NCBI GenBank assembly: GCA_964493325.1
Contig: CAZBMD010000005.1
Coordinates: 30,225-94,224 of the forward strand
Direction: 5' to 3'
Source: CAZBMD01 sp964493325
GTDB taxonomy: Bacteria; Babelota; Babeliae; Babelales; RVW-14
Length of the DNA stretch: 64,000 bases
Below, in pieces: positions 27,125 through 34,550 of this stretch. The first letter of the stretch is position 1, and every line of letters begins with the position of its first letter. A program made the translations under genes and the position numbers. The notes below the pieces were generated by a model. That model was given only the letters and a program-made list of their open reading frames with translations. It was not told the origin of the DNA and did no database searches.

Positions 27125-27853
27125 ATGTTCAAAAAACTAATCCCTGCAATACTCACTATCACGCTCGTCACACAACCTATTAATTGCGATGATGCAGCGA
27201 TTAATCAGGACAATGAAACAATCATTGAGCAACAAGAACCCGAGTTAGAAGAACTGGCAAAAATTGAAGCAAAGAAAAAGCGTAGAAAAAAAATTATCAT
27301 TGCGACAGCAATTACTGCTACCGTCGCTGCTGTAGTTGGAACGCTAGCGGTTGTAAACTTTGCTCCTGACTATTGCCCTACTGTTATTCGCAAATGGACT
27401 CCCCATCAGTTAATCTTCAATGACGTACAAAACCGCTATTATTCAGAGGATCAAGAGTTTCTCCAAAAGGCTTTTACTGAGCTAACAAAAGAAAAAAACG
27501 CAATCATCAGTTCTAGTAAATATGCTGAAGCTGAAGAGAAACTCAACAAAGAGCTCGAACCGATCAATACTCAAATAGCAGAGCTCAATGAGAAATTGAA
27601 AGACTTGGATGAGAATATAGCTCTGAGTAGGGAGTATGGCGGTGACATGGTCGTAGACGAGAATAACAAAGAAGATTGGACGAATTATGATCAGCGATCA
27701 ACATTAAAAAAAGAACTTAGAACGAAAAAAGAAGCTTTTGAGAAAGAAGTTGGTAAAAAACTTGAAAACGAAGACCCAACCTTCAAAGCGTTGATAGAAA
27801 AAGAGAAACAACTCAAAGAACAATTTAACTACCTTGCATCGAGGAAAAAATAA
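27125..27853 (+). CDS. Small membrane protein of the tandem KKKRRKK family, copy 3
   Basis: 242 aa, closest to copy 1: signal peptide, acidic linker with E-P-E-L-E-E-L-A-K-I-E-A, K-K-K-R-R-K-K-I-I-I-A-T-A-I-T, membrane helix, and N-F-A-P-D-Y-C-P-T-V-I-R-K-W-T-P. The C-terminal half (about 115-242) is a strong coiled-coil candidate, with alternating Glu/Lys heptads and almost no aromatics. It lies 62 bp after copy 2. Function unknown. The conserved signal-to-anchor module joined to variable C-terminal halves suggests rapid diversification. Confidence 0.65.
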   Translation: MFKKLIPAILTITLVTQPINCDDAAINQDNETIIEQQEPELEELAKIEAKKKRRKKIIIATAITATVAAVVGTLAVVNFAPDYCPTVIRKWTPHQLIFNDVQNRYYSEDQEFLQKAFTELTKEKNAIISSSKYAEAEEKLNKELEPINTQIAELNEKLKDLDENIALSREYGGDMVVDENNKEDWTNYDQRSTLKKELRTKKEAFEKEVGKKLENEDPTFKALIEKEKQLKEQFNYLASRKK

Positions 27854-27939
27854 AGTAAGAGCTTAAAACCTTGACCCACAAGCCCAATGTTCTAAACTAG
27901 AAAAAACGTTACTGGGCTTTAAAAACTACGTAAGGCTTT

Positions 27940-29325
27940 ATGCGCATCAAAATTAAACAGATCTCTCAGGCCGATATCGGCAAAAAAATCACCGTCAAAG
28001 GCTGGGTACGCAGTGCTCGCCACCAAAAGACTTTCTCTTTTGTTGCAGTCAATGATGGCTCCTGCTTCAAGCCTCTCCAAATCATTATTGACCAATCAAT
28101 CAATGATTATGAAACCCTTGTCAAGACCATCACCACAGGGGCATCGGTTGCTGTTGAAGGAACCTTGATCAAAAGCGCTGGGGCTGAGCAGCCATTTGAA
28201 CTGCAAGCAGAAAATGTTGAAGTGATTGGACTGTGTAGTGGTGATGAATATCCGCTACAAAAAAAGCATCACTCGCTTGAATTTTTGCGCACCATCGCTC
28301 ACCTGAGACCCCGCACCAACACCATTGGCGCTGTGTCTCGCGTTCGCAGTGCTCTGTCTTTTGCAACGCACAAATTTTTTCAAGAACGCGGCTTTTTGTA
28401 CGTTCACACCCCAATCATCACCGCATCTGACTGCGAAGGCGCAGGAGAAATGTTTGCTGTATCAACCCTTGATATCAACAACCCAGCACGCACCCAAGCT
28501 GGCGCCGTTGACTACGAGCAAGATTTTTTTAGCAAGCAAGCTTTTTTGACCGTTTCTGGTCAGCTGAATGGTGAAGCCTACGCCTGTGCACTTTCGGACA
28601 TTTATACCTTTGGGCCCACGTTCCGTGCCGAAAATTCAAACACCTCGCGTCACCTTGCCGAGTTCTGGATGATTGAGCCAGAGATGGCTTTTGCCACCCT
28701 GCTTGACAACATGGACTGCGCAGAAAATTATTTAAAATATTGCCTTGCCTACGCGCTTGAGAACAACGAGCAAGACATGGCGTTTTTTGATCAGTACATT
28801 TCCAAGGGGATTATTGAGCGCATCACGCACGTGGTCAATAGCCCATTTGAACGCCTGACCTACACCGAGGCAATCGACATCTTGCAAAAATCAGGTAAAA
28901 AGTTTGAATACCCGGTAACATGGGGTTGTGACTTGCAATCTGAGCATGAACGCTTTTTGGCAGAAGAACACTGCAAAAAACCGATCATCCTGATTAACTA
29001 TCCCAAAGAAATTAAATCGTTTTACATGCGCATCAACGAAGATAATAAAACGGTTGCAGCCATGGACGTGCTTGTTCCTGGCGTGGGAGAAATTATCGGG
29101 GGCAGCCAGCGAGAAGATCGCGCTGACGTTCTTGAACAAAAAATGCGAGCAGCTGGTCTTGATGTTGCCAACTACTGGTGGTACCTGGAACTGCGTAAAT
29201 ACGGCAGTGTGCCGCACGCAGGGTTTGGACTAGGGCTTGAACGGCTTGTTCAATTTACAACCGGCGTTGAAAACATTCGCGACGTTATCCCATTCCCTCG
29301 TTATCCAAAACATATTGATTTTTAG
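27940..29325 (+). CDS. asnS: Asparaginyl-tRNA synthetase
   Basis: 461 aa, normal length. The N-terminal OB-fold anticodon-binding domain contains V-K-G-W-V-R-S-A-R-H-Q-K-T-F-S-F-V. The class II catalytic core has T-V-S-G-Q-L-N-G-E, motif 2 in F-R-A-E-N-S-N-T-S-R-H-L-A-E-F-W-M-I-E-P-E, and motif 3 G-F-G-L-G-L-E-R-L. It charges tRNA-Asn. The A-E-F-W-M-I-E-P-E form indicates AsnRS rather than AspRS. The TAAGG ribosome-binding site is well spaced. It is a housekeeping gene isolated among exported-protein genes. Confidence 0.97.
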   Translation: MRIKIKQISQADIGKKITVKGWVRSARHQKTFSFVAVNDGSCFKPLQIIIDQSINDYETLVKTITTGASVAVEGTLIKSAGAEQPFELQAENVEVIGLCSGDEYPLQKKHHSLEFLRTIAHLRPRTNTIGAVSRVRSALSFATHKFFQERGFLYVHTPIITASDCEGAGEMFAVSTLDINNPARTQAGAVDYEQDFFSKQAFLTVSGQLNGEAYACALSDIYTFGPTFRAENSNTSRHLAEFWMIEPEMAFATLLDNMDCAENYLKYCLAYALENNEQDMAFFDQYISKGIIERITHVVNSPFERLTYTEAIDILQKSGKKFEYPVTWGCDLQSEHERFLAEEHCKKPIILINYPKEIKSFYMRINEDNKTVAAMDVLVPGVGEIIGGSQREDRADVLEQKMRAAGLDVANYWWYLELRKYGSVPHAGFGLGLERLVQFTTGVENIRDVIPFPRYPKHIDF

Positions 29326-29334
29326 TTAAGACTC

Positions 29335-29365
29335 CTGAGATGGTGCAGTTACTGTGCCATCTCAG
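29335..29365. terminator. Hairpin between convergent genes
   Basis: CTGAGATGG and CCATCTCAG form a perfect 9-bp stem with inner GCAG/CTG pairs, between asnS and the convergent caspase-like gene. It overlaps the latter's stop codon. No T-run, so termination strength is uncertain. Confidence 0.4.
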
Positions 29366-31269
29366 TCAAGATCATACATTGTTGACCGTGCATCTGATTC
29401 ACTATCATCAAGAAGTAAATCGTCTATTACTTGCTCAGATTCTGATCTCACTTTAATTCGAGGCTGGGATAAATCATCTGATGGTTTTTGACTAAAGGCA
29501 CCTTTATTGGCAGCAAAATCTCTCAATACTCGTTGTCTGTGTTTATATGAATTAAAATTGTTTTTCAGATTATATTCGATCATGGCAGCAGTAGCTCTAT
29601 CCTTTTTAACTTTCGCATCTACCTCATGTACAACTAATTTTTTAATATCAACATAGCCCTGTTGTTTCTGAATATAAAAATTTTTACCATCTTTTCCGTA
29701 AAACGCCTGAATAACTTTTGAGCGAGGATTATACAATATTAAAATATCCTTAAGCTCATTAATTTCTGCAATTTTAATAATTTTCAAAGCAGTCTCTTCA
29801 AACCCATCCATTGCCATGAATGCTTTAACAACGTCTATGGCGTCTATATTGCAAGCTATTTTTCTTATACTGTTTACGGGCTTAGGATGCAACATAAAAA
29901 TAGCTTGCAATTCTGATGACTTAAGTTCAATTTCTTTATCAATATTTTCCAACTCAATCAATACCACAGTACTATCGCTTGGTATAACTATTTTTTCGTC
30001 TTTGCCTTCCACAGCATCATCAACGATAACAAACACGTTCTTAAAGAGTGGTTCAAATTTATTAGAGTTTGACCTTCTTACCATTGAAATATTCAAACGA
30101 GGGTCACTGATAGATAAGATTGCTTTTTCATAATCAATATTTTGTTGTGTAACTACATTAACAAATTCTTTAAAGTTAGCATGAGGAGAATTCACCCCTT
30201 GAAAGCCCGCAGATGTCCGCGTAACAGTGTCCCCCGTTCCCTGTAAAATAATATCATACTGATAATCAGTAAGATCGTCATACGTAAGCTTTGCATTTAC
30301 TCCACTTCCAAAGCATGTATTATTTATCAACACTCTGCATGAAATCTTTGAATTTAAAAAATCTAAAAAATTTTTATATCCCTGAAAAGATAACCCAGCA
30401 ATTTTTCGGGTCTCATCAGTTCCCATACAGCCATGGCCATTAATGAATATCGACCATGCAGTAGGAGATTCAAAACAAAATAAAGATCCTAAGTGCGTTT
30501 GATTGTTATAAAGTGCTTTTAAAAAATGTTCTTCGTAGACTGGAGGTTTTTTTATATCGTTATTACGTTCAGGATCTGGTAAATTTTTGATGTCTACGGA
30601 TTTTACCGTCTGCATATGATTTATTCTAAAGCCGCATCTTATTTCATGGTCGTTAGCATCCCCACCCTCAGACTTGAAATCCTCTGCTACACTTCTAGAA
30701 ATTCCCATGTGATCAAGATATTTTACAGGAAGCAAAAGATATCCAAAGTCACCAATTTGCTTAATTACCCAATCTTTATCGTGAAAAGAAAGGTTAGATG
30801 GTAGACTTTTTGCAAATGCGGGATGAGTTTTTGGATCATTCTTGCGACTCTTAAATAAAGACCAAGCATATTTCAAAGTAAAAAGGTGTCTATTGGATGA
30901 CGTACAGGTCAGAACATTCTTCATCAAGGTTCGCGTTACAATAATAGGACAAGCCTTGTGATACAACGCTTTAATAAAATTCCAGCTGATAGCACGTAAT
31001 TGTTCTGTTTCAGTATCATCCAAAAAAATACACACCGCAGCTTTATACTTGCTAAAAACACCTCTGTTTCTAGCAAAATCAATCATAAGATTTTTATTTT
31101 TTTCTTGGGCAAAGCCAAAAACTTTATCGAATTGATCTTGACCCTCTGGATTAGCCTGACTTGATGGAGATTGTCCAGGACTTCCTGATTGTCTCCTTCG
31201 CGCAAATGTCGCATCAGAAGAAATACAGAAAGCTAAAAGAATCAGGATAATTTTTCTGAACGCATCCAT
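29362..31269 (-). CDS. Exported caspase-like (clan CD) cysteine peptidase candidate
   Basis: 635 aa from ATG 31269 (GAAAGGT upstream). A signal peptide ends near S-D-A-T-F-A. The clan CD signature appears mid-protein: a hydrophobic strand S-I-F-I-N-G-H-G with the putative catalytic His near 279-280, then about 40 residues later R-V-L-I-N-N-T-C-F-G-S-G with Cys near 319-320. The spacing and the hydrophobic-strand-then-His-Gly and hydrophobic-strand-then-Cys layout match caspase, gingipain and clostripain folds. The C-terminal half is unlike known domains and ends in an acidic D-D-L-L-L-D-D-S-E-S-D region. No propeptide boundary was identified. Specificity is unknown. The gene is followed by an inverted repeat near its stop. 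Confidence 0.5.
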   Translation of the reverse strand: MDAFRKIILILLAFCISSDATFARRRQSGSPGQSPSSQANPEGQDQFDKVFGFAQEKNKNLMIDFARNRGVFSKYKAAVCIFLDDTETEQLRAISWNFIKALYHKACPIIVTRTLMKNVLTCTSSNRHLFTLKYAWSLFKSRKNDPKTHPAFAKSLPSNLSFHDKDWVIKQIGDFGYLLLPVKYLDHMGISRSVAEDFKSEGGDANDHEIRCGFRINHMQTVKSVDIKNLPDPERNNDIKKPPVYEEHFLKALYNNQTHLGSLFCFESPTAWSIFINGHGCMGTDETRKIAGLSFQGYKNFLDFLNSKISCRVLINNTCFGSGVNAKLTYDDLTDYQYDIILQGTGDTVTRTSAGFQGVNSPHANFKEFVNVVTQQNIDYEKAILSISDPRLNISMVRRSNSNKFEPLFKNVFVIVDDAVEGKDEKIVIPSDSTVVLIELENIDKEIELKSSELQAIFMLHPKPVNSIRKIACNIDAIDVVKAFMAMDGFEETALKIIKIAEINELKDILILYNPRSKVIQAFYGKDGKNFYIQKQQGYVDIKKLVVHEVDAKVKKDRATAAMIEYNLKNNFNSYKHRQRVLRDFAANKGAFSQKPSDDLSQPRIKVRSESEQVIDDLLLDDSESDARSTMYDLD

Positions 31270-31295
31270 CAAACCAGACCTTTCAAAAGCAAAAA

Positions 31296-31322
31296 GGTCG
31301 GATGTTTAACTCCGACCTTTTT
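31296..31322 (-). terminator. Rho-independent terminator after the 31332 gene
   Basis: A 7-bp stem (GGTCGGA/TCCGACC) with an 8-nt loop and flanking T-runs on both strands. It lies between the stop at 31332 and the next minus-strand start at 31269, so it ends the upstream gene. Confidence 0.75.
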
Positions 31323-31331
31323 GTCATTATT

Positions 31332-32255
31332 TTAAGCGGCTGCCGAAACTGCCGGCTCTGTTTTTGTTACCGTTGTTACTTTGGTTTTTGAAGATCTACC
31401 ACGAGGACTTTTTGATCCAACCTTTTTCACCGATTTTTTAGGCGCAGATTTTGCAGGCTTTTTAACTGCAGATTTTGTAGATTTTTTAGCTGGCGATTTT
31501 GCAGATTTTTTAGCCTTTGGTGAAGCTGATTTTTTTGTCGTTGCTTTTGACTTTGCTGACTTTGATGCACGCGCAGTTTTTTTAACAACTTTTTTTGCTG
31601 TAGTTTTTGCTGTACTTGCTTCAACTGCTGGAGCTGCTGAAGCTACATCGGTACTAGCAGTTTTTGCAGCAACTGATACAACAGGTGCTTCGGTTTTTTT
31701 AAAAATAGAAGCATCTATTTGTTTGACCCATCGACCATCAGAAAGCTGTGCAACCAATGCGCCTTTAGCAAGCGAGAGATTATCAAGCCCCTCTGCAGGC
31801 TTACCATCAGCAGCAACTGCTTGAATCCATTTGCCATCTTTAAACTGGAACAGCTTATTTTCAAACGTTCCCCACATTTGCTTGTCATTCAAGACATACA
31901 CCTTAGAAAGCTTTGGGGCTCCTGCAACAGAAACCCATTTTTCGCCTTGCAACATAAATATCTCATTGTCATCACTGACAGCAAGAATTGTTCCATCGTT
32001 GCCGATAGCAGCAGATTTTGCCTTGCTCCCTGGAATCAACTTCCATGTTGTGCCATCGATGCGAAAAATTTCGCCAGAATCTTTCCATGCAATCATATTT
32101 TTTTTGTCAGCAACATCATAGCCAACAAATTTATTGTCAGATGAAATTTCTTTCCAAGACCCTTTTGCTGCAAAGCAGTTACCAGCAAAGCTGATAGCAA
32201 GCGCTCCAGCAAGGAGCCGCCATGCACATTGTGCACGATTGTTTTTAATACTCAT
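31332..32255 (-). CDS. Exported tectonin-like protein with histone-H1-like tail
   Basis: 307 aa from ATG 32255 (GAAAGGGA gives good spacing). A signal peptide ends near G-N-C-F-A. Residues about 32-190 hold tectonin-type blades such as S-A-A-I-G-N-D-G-T-I-L-A-V-S and Q-M-W-G-T-F-E-N-K-L-F-Q-F. A short Ala/Val linker leads to a tail (about 210-307) of repeated K-K-S, S-P-K-A-K-K and P-A-K-K units with an S-P-R-G-R-S-S end. It closely parallels the 21030 protein. It is 43 bp downstream of the next member and terminates at a clear hairpin. Confidence 0.72.
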   Translation of the reverse strand: MSIKNNRAQCAWRLLAGALAISFAGNCFAAKGSWKEISSDNKFVGYDVADKKNMIAWKDSGEIFRIDGTTWKLIPGSKAKSAAIGNDGTILAVSDDNEIFMLQGEKWVSVAGAPKLSKVYVLNDKQMWGTFENKLFQFKDGKWIQAVAADGKPAEGLDNLSLAKGALVAQLSDGRWVKQIDASIFKKTEAPVVSVAAKTASTDVASAAPAVEASTAKTTAKKVVKKTARASKSAKSKATTKKSASPKAKKSAKSPAKKSTKSAVKKPAKSAPKKSVKKVGSKSPRGRSSKTKVTTVTKTEPAVSAAA

Positions 32256-32298
32256 GAACATCCCTTTCATAAATTTTATTCCTTTTTTAATTCACGAG

Positions 32299-34494
32299 CT
32301 ACGCTGGTACCGCGGATGGCTTTTCAGCCGGCTTTACAGTCTCAGGCGCTGGTTTTGCTTCTGAGGCAGAAACTGCTGCCACAGGAGCTGTTGGTTCAAC
32401 CGGTTTTGTTTCTACGGCTGGGGCCGTCGTTTCTGTTGTTGGAACTACTTTTTTTGTTTTTACAGGACGCTTGCTTACCGATCGTTTACCCGATTTTGAT
32501 GCAGCTTTTTTCGCTACAGCTTTTTTAGGCGCGGACTTTTTGGCTGCTGATTTTTTAGGAGCTGATTTTTTGGTTGCTGATTTTTTAGGAGCTCGCTTGG
32601 TAACTGTCTTGGTTTTTTTAGTTACAACTTTTTTTGCAGGAGCAACTACTGCATCAACTGCAGGTTTTGCTTCAGCGCCAGGAACAGAGAGCACTGCCGC
32701 TTTGTCTACAGGCTTTGCTTCAACTTCACCAAGCTTTGCAAGCGGAACAACAGGAGCAATTACTGGTTCTTCAAAAGTGAAGATACGACCATCTGTACTG
32801 AGCGCTGTCAAACCACTGTCTGTCATCTTGATATGTTTAAAGGTTACGCCAGCAGGCATATCTTGCTTAACCCATGGATCTTTAGACATGGTTCCTGGTT
32901 GACGGTAGAAAAGAACACCATCTTTAAGCGCGTAGAACACATGCTCTGATTGACCATCACGTACACGAACACCAACAGTCATGTCGCTACCTTTAAAGCC
33001 TTCTTCTTCAAATCCTGTTGGCACACTAATCGCCGGTTTTGTATCAGTTGAAGCAGGCGTCGCCGCAGGAGTTGTTGTAGAAGGTGCTGCTGGGGTAGTA
33101 GAAGGGGTTGCTGCAGGAGTTGTTACCTCTGCCGAAGCTGCTGACTCATCAATTTTTACAGCGCCTTTAATCTCGATATTTTTTATTTCAACCTTGACTG
33201 CGCCACCGCCAAAACCAACATATTTAACAAACTTTAATGGGTTTGAATCAACAAACTTGCCAATAATGCTCTTGCCAAGTTCTCGACCACGACCATACCA
33301 TACAGTACCTTGGTCAACTTGAATCCAGTATGAGCCCCATTCTTGGCCATCGGCTGGTTCACCACCAGAAAGAAGCGCTTTTGGATCGCCATTTTTCTTT
33401 ACATCAACAACAAACGGAGCACTCTCGTATGAGAATTCTCTGTCAATTATGTCATATTTCTTGGTATGACCAATAACCGTCTTGGTATTAAAATCCTTAC
33501 CTATGGTGACATGATACATACCCGAAGACAGCTGCTTTGCAACTGGCGAAAACGCTATTGCAAGGCGTCGTTTTGCTCGAGCATCAAACACAACCGATCC
33601 AGAACCTTCTACCGGGAACTTCCAGCTTTCACTGAATGTCAAATTGCGGTTCAAAATTGGGTGGTAGGTAAACTCTGAACTACCAGCCACTTTTGCAGCT
33701 TCTGCTACAGCCGCAGCCACAAGCTCAGGTTTTCTTTCTACCGGCGCTTCAGCTGGCTTTGTATCAGCAGGCTTGATTTCAGCTGGTTTTGTATCTGCAG
33801 GTTTTACGTCTGTAGGCTTAACTATTTTTTTCGCAAGTTCTTTAATCTTGCTTCGAACTTTATCATCAAGACGAACAAGCCGGAACTTTGATCCATCAGT
33901 TTTTTCTTTTGTAAGCATTGCGTTGTTGTCATCGCCAATACTGAGATATTGCCCATCATCTGTTTTTAGTGATGCAATACTGTACGGACCACTAGAAAAT
34001 TCTGGCGTAAAGAATAGTGTTACACCACCTTCGCTAACCAGACTTATTTTACCAAAGCCTAATGACCCGTTAGCCTTGCGTTGAAATGCAGTACCACTTT
34101 TTGAAGACATCAACCCTATTTGATCACCCTTGCGAGTAACTTTAAATTGATACGCCCTATGATTAAGAGGAATATCTTTTTTATCCTCACGGCTTAAAGT
34201 TCCATCTTCATTTTTAATCGGACGAAGTTGAGCATTTTTAGCAGACAATAAAACAATGGTTTGACCGTCGGTAAAATGATCAAGTGGATTTTTTTTAGTT
34301 GTTTGAACCAATACTGATGCAGCCTGAGGCAAAGCGCTAACTGCAGCAGTTACCGCTGGAGCAGCACTTGTTGTAGCTATTTTTGAAGCTTCAGTTGCTG
34401 TACCAGCATCCGCAGGAGCTACATCAGAAACCAAAGCAAGAGCAAGCGCAAGACTCACCCCGGCCAAAGCCAAATTTCGTTTTAATACCTTCAT
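32299..34494 (-). CDS. Exported trefoil/FAMeT-like/tectonin protein with basic tail
   Basis: 731 aa from ATG 34494, preceded by GGAGAG. A signal peptide covers about 1-32. A trefoil-like region (about 65-220) has D-G-Q-T-I-V-L-L-S and D-G-Q-Y-L-S-I-G-D. A Pro/Ala/Lys linker with repeated K-P-A-D-T-K-P-A-E units is followed by a FAMeT-like domain (about 290-460) with F-S-E-S-W-K-F, Y-H-V-T-I-G-K, S-Y-W-I-Q-V and K-Y-V-G-F-G-G. A tectonin region (about 500-600), a basic tail (about 625-690) and a Pro/Ala/Glu end complete it. It is part of a run of similar minus-strand genes. Function unknown; the modules suggest extracellular binding. Confidence 0.7.
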   Translation of the reverse strand: MKVLKRNLALAGVSLALALALVSDVAPADAGTATEASKIATTSAAPAVTAAVSALPQAASVLVQTTKKNPLDHFTDGQTIVLLSAKNAQLRPIKNEDGTLSREDKKDIPLNHRAYQFKVTRKGDQIGLMSSKSGTAFQRKANGSLGFGKISLVSEGGVTLFFTPEFSSGPYSIASLKTDDGQYLSIGDDNNAMLTKEKTDGSKFRLVRLDDKVRSKIKELAKKIVKPTDVKPADTKPAEIKPADTKPAEAPVERKPELVAAAVAEAAKVAGSSEFTYHPILNRNLTFSESWKFPVEGSGSVVFDARAKRRLAIAFSPVAKQLSSGMYHVTIGKDFNTKTVIGHTKKYDIIDREFSYESAPFVVDVKKNGDPKALLSGGEPADGQEWGSYWIQVDQGTVWYGRGRELGKSIIGKFVDSNPLKFVKYVGFGGGAVKVEIKNIEIKGAVKIDESAASAEVTTPAATPSTTPAAPSTTTPAATPASTDTKPAISVPTGFEEEGFKGSDMTVGVRVRDGQSEHVFYALKDGVLFYRQPGTMSKDPWVKQDMPAGVTFKHIKMTDSGLTALSTDGRIFTFEEPVIAPVVPLAKLGEVEAKPVDKAAVLSVPGAEAKPAVDAVVAPAKKVVTKKTKTVTKRAPKKSATKKSAPKKSAAKKSAPKKAVAKKAASKSGKRSVSKRPVKTKKVVPTTETTAPAVETKPVEPTAPVAAVSASEAKPAPETVKPAEKPSAVPA

Positions 34495-34550
34495 AAGACT
34501 ACTCTCCTTCCTAAAACTATTATTCTTCTTTTTTTCACTTTTTTTCACTT

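Noticed and set aside
27880..27919. Hairpin before asnS (AAGCCCA/TGGGCTT)
   Set aside because: Short stem with a long loop and no T-run; too weak to call a terminator.
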